NCBI RefSeq assembly: GCF_000737845.1
Contig: NZ_ATLK01000001.1
Location: 310,001-374,000, forward strand
DNA: 64,000 bases
Direction: 5' to 3'
DNA from: Bifidobacterium bombi DSM 19703
GTDB taxonomy: Bacteria; Actinomycetota; Actinomycetes; Actinomycetales; Bifidobacteriaceae
In this document: one piece after another, positions 8,986-17,792 of the stretch
Layout: each line of letters begins with the position of its first letter
How positions within the stretch are numbered: the stretch's first letter is position 1
Translations under genes and position numbers: made by a program
The notes under the pieces: model-generated
Seen by the model: the letters and a program-made list of their open reading frames with translations, nothing else
What the model was told of the DNA's origin: nothing
Database searches by the model: none

Positions 8986-9736
8986 AAAATTCCTTTCTTC
9001 CGTATCGACTCGAAGATCCGGATGACCGTAGCGGACCCTGTGCAGACCGATTCATTTCATCGTACGTCTTGAAGTCGCCTTTAAGCCAAATCGTGGCACT
9101 GATCCATGCGAGTCGCCGTGAGGCGGCTCTGTGGCACCGGAAGCGATGACGTGTTTAGCAGGTTGGAGGAGCGTTGCTGCTGCATGGCACTGGTGAGGTG
9201 TGATGGCCACGGGGAATTCTGTTGGTGTGGTTCGTTGTCCGTGAGTATGTCCGAGTTCCTGGCTGTTTCGCAGCCTCATCTGATTTGTTGCTTTATGTGC
9301 TTGCCGACATCCGGCTGCGGCCGTGTTCCACGCGGGCAGCGATGGACGTTCGCGTGCATACGGTTCCGGTGGGCTATGCTCTCAGTAATTCTTTCTATCC
9401 ATGAATGAAAATATATGCAAGTGTTTTTACGCTTCGTTAAGGTTCGTATGTCGTGTTCGAAACACTGTTTCCCATTTGGAATCGTGGTTTGCAGATTAAT
9501 GAGGTTGACGGCCTCATGAGGACGCTGCTTGAAAAGCGTCATGAATGCGAACCGTGCCTTCGCGAGATCGTCGAGGCAGGCTTGAATGGCCTGTTGCCAT
9601 TCAGGAGGATATGTATAAATACGGGATTAGCTAATAATGGAGTACGGCAAACCCGGTCGTTGTATTCATGGGGACATAGGCTGAGCCGTGAACGAACAAG
9701 CGAGTTGAACTTGAAGGGCGATGACGGTCCGATCTG
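8986..9736. other. Long spacer between divergent genes, no confident gene
   Basis: About 750 bases between the minus-strand aldo/keto reductase and the promoter of the MFS gene. The first 100 bases hold the MerR-type promoter. An open frame at 9453-9740 (GTG start) has a protein-like first 50 residues including LMRTLLEKRHE, but there is no ribosome binding site, I know no family for it, and its later part looks random. It overlaps the -35 element at 9737-9742. It could be the remnant of a gene. I see nothing else that I can support. Confidence 0.5.
9059..9089 (-). promoter_or_regulatory. MerR-type promoter and operator for the aldo/keto reductase at 8119-8985
   Basis: On the minus strand a -35 TTGGCT (9089-9084) and a -10 TACGAT (9064-9059) are separated by 19 bases, the typical over-long MerR spacer. 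The dyad (plus-strand reading CTTGAAGTCGCCTTTAAG, 9068-9085) fills the spacer. The half-sites CTTGAAG and CTTTAAG are the same as in the promoter at 3996-4025, with a centre 2 bases longer. Confidence 0.6.
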
Positions 9737-9765
9737 TTGACAGGGCAGCGCTGAACTTGGATAGT
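9737..9765 (+). promoter_or_regulatory. Sigma-70-type promoter of the MFS-metallohydrolase operon
   Basis: A perfect -35 TTGACA (9737-9742), a 17-base spacer and a -10 GATAGT (9760-9765). The predicted start of transcription is near 9772, 26 bases before the GTG start of the MFS gene and its GGAGG site. Confidence 0.65.
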
Positions 9766-9797
9766 ACCGGGCAGGACGAAACCAATGGAGGTCTGCT

Positions 9798-11117
9798 GTG
9801 AACATCATATTGAAATATCTGGGCATGAGCCGGAAGAATTTCGGTATTTTTCTGGTCATTACGTTTTCGACGTGCATCTATTGGTGGTCGGGAATCAAAA
9901 GCGTCATTTATGAACCGTTTCGAAAGGCTTTGGGCGTTTCCAACACACAACTTGGATTCCTGCTCGGTTTGATAGGCTTCGTACAGATATTCGGATATTT
10001 ATTGCTGGGATGGATTCAGGATTTGGTTTCGATTCGTGACTTGATATTCATGGATCTTTGGGGATATGGCATCTTCGCGCTCATTTTGGGCCTTGTGCCG
10101 AATCTGCCTTACTGGTTCCTTATCGTGGCATTCATGGCTTTCGGATTGTTTGGTGATGCCATCTATTGGCCTACGGTTCAGAAAACCACCAAAGGGGTGG
10201 CGTCGGAGACCACGCAGGCCGCGACGTTCAGCACTCAGGAGGCGATACGTTCCATCATGGGGCTGATCATCACACCGACGACACTGGCCTTGTTCACCAT
10301 AGCCGGTTCTCATGTCTCCAGTGCACGTGTACCCATGATCGCGTACCCAATCTTCATGATGCTCTTCTCATTCGTGGTGCTGCGCTTCATTCCCAAGGAC
10401 TTCATGCACGAAAAGGACGTCAGGACGTCCAACGCCGATAAGCCCAAGACCAGAAACGGGTTCCTGATGATCGTGAAGGCCATGAAGCTTCCGGTCGTAT
10501 GGACGACCGGATTCGGAGCGTTCGTCGCATATCTTATTTATGTCGCCACAAGCACTTATTTCCTGCCGTTCGTACAGGCGTCATTCCATCTTTCCGATAC
10601 CGCGGCCGGCCTGTTCGGCATCGTGAATTCAGGGTTGATGGGTGTCATCGCTGCGCTTTTCTCAGGAATTCTCTCTACGACCCGGTTCAAGACTTCGCCG
10701 CAGTGGATGGCGTTGCTGTATGCGATAATCGGTTGCATGTGCCTTCTCATTACGGTGGTTCCGCATACCCCCGCGATGATGTTTCCCGTGGTCATCATCT
10801 GCTGTCTGACCACTTTCGTTTGCGTCGCCATCAGGGCCGTGTATTATGCCCCCATCGGTGAGTACGGAGTTCCGTCCGACATCTCGGCCACGGCCATGTC
10901 CATCGCCTCGTTTATAGGATATTGCCCTGCCTTTTTCGGTTATATGATGTTCGGGGCAATCATCGATGGTTTCAGGACGCAGACCGCGTACCGGATCATC
11001 TTCCTGCTGCTTGCGGCCATGAGCGTGGCCGGCATCGTCATCTGTCTGCTCGGGCACGGGGTCATCATGTCCAAGCGCAAGCGGGACGCAGCCGTGACGC
11101 AGCCGATCGGGGAGTGA
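9798..11117 (+). CDS. MFS transporter, substrate unknown
   Basis: A 439-residue integral membrane protein with about 12 hydrophobic segments, of the major facilitator superfamily. The loop after the second segment (GWIQDLVSIRD) resembles the MFS motif A region, and a central hydrophilic loop rich in K and D lies near residues 200-220. GTG 9798 follows GGAGG by about 6 bases; ATG 9825 is an alternative. It is followed after 81 bases by a PhnP-like metallo-hydrolase, and a LysR gene converges on the pair, so uptake and hydrolysis of one organic solute is plausible. I cannot name the substrate. Confidence 0.85.
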   Translation: MNIILKYLGMSRKNFGIFLVITFSTCIYWWSGIKSVIYEPFRKALGVSNTQLGFLLGLIGFVQIFGYLLLGWIQDLVSIRDLIFMDLWGYGIFALILGLVPNLPYWFLIVAFMAFGLFGDAIYWPTVQKTTKGVASETTQAATFSTQEAIRSIMGLIITPTTLALFTIAGSHVSSARVPMIAYPIFMMLFSFVVLRFIPKDFMHEKDVRTSNADKPKTRNGFLMIVKAMKLPVVWTTGFGAFVAYLIYVATSTYFLPFVQASFHLSDTAAGLFGIVNSGLMGVIAALFSGILSTTRFKTSPQWMALLYAIIGCMCLLITVVPHTPAMMFPVVIICCLTTFVCVAIRAVYYAPIGEYGVPSDISATAMSIASFIGYCPAFFGYMMFGAIIDGFRTQTAYRIIFLLLAAMSVAGIVICLLGHGVIMSKRKRDAAVTQPIGE

Positions 11118-11198
11118 ACGCTGTCATTGCATATCTAATTCTGCCTATGGTCGCTGAGGAGAGGGCATGGGCTTGTGAAAAAGAGACAAAGGAGAATC

Positions 11199-12050
11199 AT
11201 GAAATTACAACATCTCGGTACCGCTGCGGCGGAGCGTATTCCAGGCATATTCTGCATGTGCGATCTGTGCATGCATGCACGCGAAGTTGGTGGGAAGGAG
11301 ATTCGGACACAATCCCAGGCCTTGATCGACGATTCTGTCCTGTTGGACTTTCCGGGCGATACCTACTTTCATTACATCCAATACAAGTTCGATTTGCCCG
11401 CCATTACCACGCTGTTTGTGACCCATTGGCATTCCGACCATTTCTACGGCGAGGACCTGGCATATCGTATGAGCGCATACGCCAATGACAATCCCACGCA
11501 CATGGATGTGTATGGTTCGGAGGCGGTGGGCGGATTCTACGAAAGGGCCTTCTTCCTCGAAGAACAGTATGACCACAGCCGGCTGTCCTACCATGTCCTG
11601 CGTCCTGGAGACTCGGTGACGGTCAAGGCGAGCAACGGTAAGGAATACACGGTATATGCCTTTGAAGCCAAGCATGGCCATGATTTCGGCGACTGTCTGT
11701 TCTACGGCATCACCGATGGGCATTCCTCGGTGCTGTACGCTCATGATACGTGTTATTTCCATGAATCCGCCTGGAAGGATCTGGCGAAAGCCGGGCTGAA
11801 GTACGATTATGTATCGTTGGACTGCACACACGCCTTGGTTGAGGACATTCAGACGTCGGTGCATATGAGGTTCATTGACGACCTCAAGGTCCGCGACCGT
11901 CTTGTGAACATGGGTTTGGCGGATTCGAGCACGATTTTTGTTGCCAACCATTTCTCGCATAACGGACTGGCGACGTACGAGCAGATGCAGGCGGCCGCCG
12001 TCAAGGAAGGGTTCATCAGTTCCTACGACGGCATGACGACGGAATTCTAA
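11199..12050 (+). CDS. Metallo-beta-lactamase-fold hydrolase, PhnP-like
   Basis: A 283-residue cytoplasmic hydrolase. The HxHxDH metal motif is H76, H78, D80 and H81 (THWHSDH), with further metal ligands likely in KHGHDFGD and YAHDTCYF. Near the N-terminus C19, C21 and C24 (FCMCDLC) sit where PhnP-type phosphodiesterases carry a structural zinc site. This points to cleavage of a cyclic or other phosphodiester, or of a lactone, rather than a beta-lactam. ATG 11199 follows AAAGGAG; the in-frame GTG/ATG positions upstream are poorer. It is co-directional with the MFS gene 81 bases upstream and probably co-transcribed from the promoter at 9737-9765. Confidence 0.85.
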   Translation: MKLQHLGTAAAERIPGIFCMCDLCMHAREVGGKEIRTQSQALIDDSVLLDFPGDTYFHYIQYKFDLPAITTLFVTHWHSDHFYGEDLAYRMSAYANDNPTHMDVYGSEAVGGFYERAFFLEEQYDHSRLSYHVLRPGDSVTVKASNGKEYTVYAFEAKHGHDFGDCLFYGITDGHSSVLYAHDTCYFHESAWKDLAKAGLKYDYVSLDCTHALVEDIQTSVHMRFIDDLKVRDRLVNMGLADSSTIFVANHFSHNGLATYEQMQAAAVKEGFISSYDGMTTEF

Positions 12051-12270
12051 GTCCGTCGTCGGCTTCGGACCCGTTGGATCATGAATCCGAAAATGCCTTC
12101 GTGGATTTACGTCTCATCTTTCGACAGGGTCCGTCATCGTGGTGATGCGATGGCGTACCCTCGTCTTTTCCTGTAGCAGGTTGCAGCCGTTGGTTTACCA
12201 ATTCGTCGTGGCGCGGCAAACCTGTACGATGTCATGATCGACGTCGAGGATTCACACGCGCAGGACGTGC

Positions 12271-13197
12271 TCAGGATTCGATCACACTGTAACCATGATG
12301 TGCGATGACCTCTTTGAGACGGCTTAAATATGTTCTGGCTGCCTGGGAGAGCGTCACGCGCTCGTTGCCGATCCAGCCAACGAGCATGCTTTCTTCGCTT
12401 TCCAGAGGAACCGTGACGATCTTTTCGTTGTTGAGATCTCCGTTGTCGATGCCTGTACACACCGTGTATCCGTTGAGGCCGATGATGAAGTTCAGAATGG
12501 TGGCGCGGTCGGTAACGTTTATTTTCTTGGGTGAGTATTTCGGGCGGAGCGCCTCCTCCGCGAAGTAGAAGCTGTCGTCGTCGCCCTGTTCGTATTGTAT
12601 GAACGGAAAGGGTTTGAGGTCGTCCATGGTGACCTTTTCGCGGCCGGACAGCGGATTGCTCCGTGCGATGAACACATGCAGCGGGGCGCGGAAAAGCGGG
12701 TGGAACTCAACATGCCGGGCTCGCATGAACTTCGAGACCACATCTTTGTTGAAGTCCGAAAGATAGAGGATTCCGATTTCGGAACGCAGATCGGCCACAC
12801 GGTCGATGATGTCGCGGGTGCCGGTTTCCCTTAAGGTGAATTCGTATTCGTCGGACCGTATGGAGTCGATCATGTCTACGAAAGCCTCCACCGCGAACAT
12901 GTAGTGTTGGGTGGACACGCTGCACAGCTGTTTGTGCGGCTTGGCGCGTTTGTAACGCTCATCAAGCAGGGCGGCCTGGTCGAGCACCTGACGCGCGTAT
13001 GTCAGGAATTCGGCGCCGTCTTCTGTCAAGGCGATTCCTTGGGATGAGCGGGTGAAGATACTGATGCCCATTTCATGCTCCAGTTCGCGCACTGAAGAGC
13101 TCAACGCGGGTTGTGAGATGAAAAGCTCATGCGAGGCCTCGTTCATTGATCCGCATTCCGCGATCTTTACGATGTACTTCAACTGTAACAGGGTCAT
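12271..13197 (-). CDS. LysR-type transcriptional regulator
   Basis: A 308-residue regulator with an N-terminal winged helix-turn-helix (residues 1-60: MTLLQLKYIVKIAECGSMNE, then FISQPALSSSVRELE) and a C-terminal periplasmic-binding-like effector domain (from about residue 95). It converges on the MFS-hydrolase pair; LysR regulators usually control neighbouring genes, so that pair is the likely target, although LysR genes are more often divergent from their targets. The effector is unknown. The start at 13197 places the HTH at the very N-terminus as in the family. Confidence 0.92.
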   Translation of the reverse strand: MTLLQLKYIVKIAECGSMNEASHELFISQPALSSSVRELEHEMGISIFTRSSQGIALTEDGAEFLTYARQVLDQAALLDERYKRAKPHKQLCSVSTQHYMFAVEAFVDMIDSIRSDEYEFTLRETGTRDIIDRVADLRSEIGILYLSDFNKDVVSKFMRARHVEFHPLFRAPLHVFIARSNPLSGREKVTMDDLKPFPFIQYEQGDDDSFYFAEEALRPKYSPKKINVTDRATILNFIIGLNGYTVCTGIDNGDLNNEKIVTVPLESEESMLVGWIGNERVTLSQAARTYLSRLKEVIAHHGYSVIES

Positions 13198-13367
13198 AAT
13201 CCCAAGTGTAATGCAAACGGTCCATGGTCAGGAGACGGCTTTACATGCTGGACGTTCATGGGTTGCAGTGTTGGGTTTTTCATCGCCGTGCCGGCTTTTC
13301 GTCTCCGGGCCGAGGCTGACGCATTCGTTTCCGAGCGCTGCGAAAGGCATGGTGTCATGAGCCAGGG

Positions 13368-14009
13368 TCAGACCATGACGCCTTGTTCGGAAAGGAAGGC
13401 GCGTGCCTGTGGCTCGCCGTTGAAGAGATGCGCGTGGATGCCGAGGGCGTTTGCGGCTGCGACGTTGTTTGGCATGTCGTCGATGAAAGCGGTCTCATCG
13501 GCCTTGATGCCCCAACGGTCGAGGGCCAAGTCGAAGAACGCCGGGTCCGGTTTTCGCATATGTTCGAAGCCTGACACCACGATTCCGTCAAGCATCCGCT
13601 CGATCTGCGGGAACTTCTCACCGACATAATGGTATGTTTCGCTTGACCAGTTGGTCAGTCCCCAGACCTTGCACCCTGCGGCCTTCACGTCGAGCACCAG
13701 CTGTTCCATGCCTTCGGTCATGGATTTCATCGTTTCGTCGTAATGCTCGATGTAATGACGGAACGCTTGGGCCATCTCGTTTCCGTACTCCCTGCGGTAA
13801 TCGTCCATGACTTCCTCAAGGAGCGCGCCACCGTCCAATCTGTCTTCATAAGACCAAAAACCGTAGGAATCCGGTGAGCTGCAGATTGCCTCGAGGGTTT
13901 CCGGCGGGCAGTGACCGTCAAGGCAGGTGCGGTAGTCCTCGTTGCTGATGAGCACGGTTCCGAAATCGAAGATCACGTTGTGAATGGAATTCGTCGAGCT
14001 TGTCGTCAT
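13368..14009 (-). CDS. HAD-superfamily hydrolase (subfamily IA)
   Basis: A 213-residue haloacid dehalogenase-like hydrolase. Motif I is VIFDFGTVL with nucleophile D15 (the second Asp of DxD is replaced by Gly, as in the FDFGNVL group). Motif II is WGLTNWS, motif III is the Lys in MRKPDP, and motif IV is AFIDDMPNN. The open frame extends upstream to 14132, but the conserved part starts at the ATG at 14009, 31 bases after the stop of nnrD, so the two form an operon. The substrate is unknown; sugar phosphate or nucleotide phosphatase activity is typical. Confidence 0.88.
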   Translation of the reverse strand: MTTSSTNSIHNVIFDFGTVLISNEDYRTCLDGHCPPETLEAICSSPDSYGFWSYEDRLDGGALLEEVMDDYRREYGNEMAQAFRHYIEHYDETMKSMTEGMEQLVLDVKAAGCKVWGLTNWSSETYHYVGEKFPQIERMLDGIVVSGFEHMRKPDPAFFDLALDRWGIKADETAFIDDMPNNVAAANALGIHAHLFNGEPQARAFLSEQGVMV

Positions 14010-14040
14010 GTGAAGAACAATACCGAAACGGCTCAACTTT

Positions 14041-15840
14041 TCAGCGGGCTTGTTCCATAGCGCGTTCAAAGGCTTCTGGTATGGCTTCGACGATGTCGGA
14101 GGCGATGATCGGATGTCCGGCATGTGGGTCATCCAAGGTCAGGATGCTTTCGGCGGGGTCCATCAGGAACGGCGGCTGCCATCCGCAAGCCGTAGTTCCT
14201 GAGGCGATCTGCCCGGCAAGACCGTGGATGTAGGCTGCGCTCGCGGCGGTCAGTGCCACTTTTTCCGGATCGTGCTGCAGTGAACCTTCATCCTGCTGTG
14301 CCAGCAGCGCGCCCATGATTCCTGCCAAGACGTCACCTGAACCGGCCGTGGCGAGCCAGGCCGGTCCGCTGCCGCAGATCCGTACGGTCGTCGTGTGGTC
14401 GTCGCCCGTTTGCCTTGGTGCCGCTCCCAGCACCGCCGTCACCGCGCCTTTGAGCAATACCGTCGCTCCGGTGAGGTCATGGACTCTGGCCGCGCAGTCG
14501 ATGGGGGAGTCTTCGACCGTCTCGCGGGTGGTGTCTTCGTCCAAGCGACGGAGCAGTGATGCGAGTTCGCCGGCGTGCGGCGTGAGCACGACATGCCCTG
14601 GTACGTGCCGTGGCAAGAGATCGAGTGCCCCGGCATCCACGCAGATGGGAGGCATGTTCATGGCCCGATCGGCATCACGGCCCAGGTCGTAGTTTCCCAG
14701 AAGCGAACGAATGGCTGTTCGTTGCTCATCCGCGGCCTGCGCATGTTGGGCATCGGGGACTCCCGATCCCACCACCCAAGCCTGTACATGGCCTTTTGCG
14801 GCGACGGCCTCCGGTAAGGCGGAGACTACGCTTCCGGCGACAGCTGCCGGGCCGAGGTAGCGAATCATACCCACGTTGGCCCTCGCTGCAGCCTTGCTGC
14901 TCAGCACGGCCGCGCCCGGAAAGCGTGCTGAGCCGGTGATCAGTCCGACAACTCCGCGTGAATATTTCGCATCCTTGGCTCGAGGAAGACGGATAGCCGA
15001 TGATACGTGCGGCCCGATGGATTCGCATGCAGGTGTCACTCCGTCGATGTCGAAACCGAAGTCCACCAGGATCACCTTTCCGCAGGCATATGAAGCCGGC
15101 GGAAGCATGGCGCAGGGCTTCAGTGCCCCGAACGTCATCGTCACGTCAGCGGGGACGTGAATCCCCGGTAAGGTGCCGTCATCCACGCCCACGCCCGATG
15201 GGGTGTCGACCGCAAGAACCAGCGGAGCGCCGCTGTGACCGGTGGGAACGGTGCCGTTCGTGTGGTCGTCGTTCTCCTGATCCGTTCTGCCGGCTCGCTT
15301 CATGAAGCCTTGGGCGAGGGTGGCTGGCAGCCCTCTGAGTGGCCCTCGTGCCCCGATGCCGGTCATGGCATCGATCACCAGATCGGATTCGATGGCGATG
15401 TCGAGCGCCGCCTCAAGTCTTTCCCCGGCCTCGCCGAGTCCGAAGCCGTTTGAGGTGCCGGGTATTCGGGATTCCGGATCAAGGACCAGGACCTTGCCTC
15501 CGGCCTGCATGCAAGCCAACAGAGCGGAGGAGTGCAGTGATTTTCCGACCGCGATGACCGTGAGGGTGGCGCCTCGCCCGGCCAGTGCAGCGGCGGCATA
15601 TAGACCGTCGCCGCCGTTGTTCCCCGCTCCGGCGAGTAGTACGACGTTGGCCTCGTTCACGTGGATGCCGTTTTTCTCCAACAGGCGTATGGCCTCCTGC
15701 GCCGTGGTTTGCGCGGCCATGCGCATGAGGGGCACGCCACGTTCCAGAAGGGGGTGTTCCATGCCGCGCACCGTTTCGGCACTGAACGCACGGTTGCGCA
15801 AATCCTGGGCGCGTTTTTCGCTTCGCTGAATCATACGCAT
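14041..15840 (-). CDS. nnrD: Bifunctional NAD(P)H-hydrate epimerase / ADP-dependent NAD(P)H-hydrate dehydratase
   Basis: The protein repairs hydrated NAD(P)H. The N-terminal YjeF domain (epimerase) carries LLAGAGNNGGDGLYAAA at about residues 65-80. The C-terminal ribokinase-like domain (dehydratase) carries TPHAGE and the anion-hole motif AGSGDVLAGIMGAL near the end. At 599 residues it is longer than the E. coli enzyme because of low-complexity inserts (for example around GRTDQENDDHTN). ATG 15840 is preceded by AAAGGAG at good spacing; an in-frame ATG 9 codons upstream (15867) is less likely because the SD would lie inside the gene. The HAD hydrolase gene follows it. Confidence 0.93.
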   Translation of the reverse strand: MRMIQRSEKRAQDLRNRAFSAETVRGMEHPLLERGVPLMRMAAQTTAQEAIRLLEKNGIHVNEANVVLLAGAGNNGGDGLYAAAALAGRGATLTVIAVGKSLHSSALLACMQAGGKVLVLDPESRIPGTSNGFGLGEAGERLEAALDIAIESDLVIDAMTGIGARGPLRGLPATLAQGFMKRAGRTDQENDDHTNGTVPTGHSGAPLVLAVDTPSGVGVDDGTLPGIHVPADVTMTFGALKPCAMLPPASYACGKVILVDFGFDIDGVTPACESIGPHVSSAIRLPRAKDAKYSRGVVGLITGSARFPGAAVLSSKAAARANVGMIRYLGPAAVAGSVVSALPEAVAAKGHVQAWVVGSGVPDAQHAQAADEQRTAIRSLLGNYDLGRDADRAMNMPPICVDAGALDLLPRHVPGHVVLTPHAGELASLLRRLDEDTTRETVEDSPIDCAARVHDLTGATVLLKGAVTAVLGAAPRQTGDDHTTTVRICGSGPAWLATAGSGDVLAGIMGALLAQQDEGSLQHDPEKVALTAASAAYIHGLAGQIASGTTACGWQPPFLMDPAESILTLDDPHAGHPIIASDIVEAIPEAFERAMEQAR

Positions 15841-15977
15841 TGGAGCTCCTTTATCAGACGTATCCATATGTAGTTATACCCGCATGTAGTCATACCCCGC
15901 TCCGTGATGCGCCGTTCGAACGCCTGCTTCGCGGCGACCCCATGAACTCGGTGATGTCTGTTGGCTTAGGTATTCGC

Positions 15978-17579
15978 CTATTCCTCTGCCACGAGATCGA
16001 GGTAATCGTCGTTCCACATGTCTTCGTCGCCATCGGGCATAAGCAGCACACGTTCGGGGTTCAGCGCCTCAACGGCGCCCTCGTCGTGCGTCACGAGCAC
16101 GATTGCGCCCTCGTACTTGGCTATCGCCTTCAGTATCTCCTCGCGTGACGCCGGGTCGAGATTGTTTGTGGGCTCGTCGAGAAGCAGTACGTTGGCGCGG
16201 CTCGTAACGAGTGTGGCCAGCGCGAGCCTGGTCTTCTCTCCGCCGGAGAGCACTTTGGCCGGCTTCATGGCATCATCTCCGGAGAAAAGGAAGCTGCCAA
16301 GTATGGACCGTGCGTGTGTGTCGTCGAGTTCCGGCGCCACATGCTGCAGGTTCTCTAACACCGTGGAACCGAGGTCCAGAGTGTCGTGTTCCTGGGCGAA
16401 ATAGCCGATTTTGCAGCCGTGGCCGTATTCCACCACACCGGCGTCGGGCTTTTCCTCGCCGGCCAGGATGCGCAGTGTCGTGGTCTTGCCGGCTCCGTTG
16501 TACCCAAGGATCACTACGCGAGAACCTTTATCGATCGCCAGATCGATCCCGGAGAAGACGACGTTCGATCCGAATGCCTTGGATATTCCCTCGGCCATGA
16601 TGGGGGTCCGGCCGCAGGGAGCCGGTTCGGGAAAGCGTATGTCCGCCACTTTTTCCTTCGTCTCGGCTTCGCTGGTGTTCGCCAGAAGCCGTTCTGCGCG
16701 TCTCATCATGTTCTGTGCGGCCACTGCCTTGGTGGCCTTGGCGTGCAGGCGGATGCCCTGTTTCATCAGACGCTCGGCCTTCTTCTCGGCGACTTCACGT
16801 TCCCTTCGGCGGCGTTCTTCATCCACGGCGCGCTGTTTGAGATAGGCCTTCCAACTGAGGGAATACATGTCAATCTGAGCGGTCTGTGCGTCCAGGTGCC
16901 AGACTTTGTTCACTACTTCGTCCAACAGTTCCGTGGAATGGGATATGACGAGGAATCCGCCTTCGAAACGCTTGAGGTAGGAGCGTAGCCATTCAATGGA
17001 ATCCGCGTCAAGATGGTTGGTGGGTTCGTCAAGGATGAGGGTGTCGGCGTCCGAAAACAGAATCCTGGCGAGTTCGATGCGCCGTCGCTGACCGCCGGAA
17101 AGGGTTCCCAGTGGCTGCTGCATCACATCCTGGGGCATGCCCAGGCTCGCTGCCATGGAGATGGCTTCGCTTTGTGCGGCATAGCCTCCGGCTTTGTCGA
17201 AGGCCTGCATGGCCTTGTCGTATTTGTCCATCGCGCGCGTCATCACCTTGGCGTCAGGGCTGGTCATCTCCTTCTCCGCCTTGCGTAGGCGTTTGATGAT
17301 GGAGGCGATGTCACGGGCGCTCATCATGCGATCAAGTGCACTTTGCTCTGGGTCGTCGGCGTGGGTATCCTGAGGCAGGTAGCCCAGTTTGCCGGTTACG
17401 CGAACCTTGCCTCCGGACGGCAGCGTTTCGCCGGTGATGACACGTGTCAGTGTCGTCTTCCCGGCTCCGTTGCGGCCGACCAAACCGATTTTGTCGCCTT
17501 TGGACACATGGAAGTCCGTGGGATTGAGCAGCGTCCGTGCGCCTATCTGAATCTCCAGTTGTTGTCCCTCAATCGCCAT
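15978..17579 (-). CDS. ABC-F family ATPase (translation factor-like)
   Basis: A 533-residue soluble protein with two ABC domains and no membrane segments, as in ABC-F proteins that bind the ribosomal E site. Domain 1 has Walker A GRNGAGKTT, signature LSGGQRRR and Walker B LILDEPTNHLD. Domain 2 has YNGAGKTT, LSGGEKTR and VLLLDEPTNNLD. The linker between them (about residues 240-310) is highly charged (RRREREVAEKKAERLMKQ) and likely helical, matching the P-site tRNA interaction motif. It may be a translation factor or a drug-protection protein; its housekeeping neighbourhood favours the former. It is divergent from uvrA. Confidence 0.9.
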   Translation of the reverse strand: MAIEGQQLEIQIGARTLLNPTDFHVSKGDKIGLVGRNGAGKTTLTRVITGETLPSGGKVRVTGKLGYLPQDTHADDPEQSALDRMMSARDIASIIKRLRKAEKEMTSPDAKVMTRAMDKYDKAMQAFDKAGGYAAQSEAISMAASLGMPQDVMQQPLGTLSGGQRRRIELARILFSDADTLILDEPTNHLDADSIEWLRSYLKRFEGGFLVISHSTELLDEVVNKVWHLDAQTAQIDMYSLSWKAYLKQRAVDEERRRREREVAEKKAERLMKQGIRLHAKATKAVAAQNMMRRAERLLANTSEAETKEKVADIRFPEPAPCGRTPIMAEGISKAFGSNVVFSGIDLAIDKGSRVVILGYNGAGKTTTLRILAGEEKPDAGVVEYGHGCKIGYFAQEHDTLDLGSTVLENLQHVAPELDDTHARSILGSFLFSGDDAMKPAKVLSGGEKTRLALATLVTSRANVLLLDEPTNNLDPASREEILKAIAKYEGAIVLVTHDEGAVEALNPERVLLMPDGDEDMWNDDYLDLVAEE

Positions 17580-17721
17580 ACGTTCCGTCCCTGCTGCAAA
17601 CCTGAATCGCGTCCTTCATGTTTCACTGCGCATCGCGGGTGCGTGGTGAAACATCAAGGACCATGAGTACATCTACTTCCCTTTCGGGATACTTGAGTAA
17701 TCATAGCGACACGTATGCCAA

Positions 17722-17753
17722 TCGAACACTTGTTCGAACCCATGCCGTATACT
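17722..17753 (+). promoter_or_regulatory. LexA (SOS) box and promoter of uvrA
   Basis: TCGAACACTTGTTCGA at 17722-17737 is a perfect match to the actinobacterial and Gram-positive SOS box form (CGAAC N4 GTTCG). A -10 TATACT follows at 17748-17753. The box overlaps the expected -35 position, so bound LexA would block transcription. UvrA is a classic SOS gene. Confidence 0.85.
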
Positions 17754-17792
17754 GTCCTTCTGAGGTAATGAGACGATAGCGTGGAGGTATCA

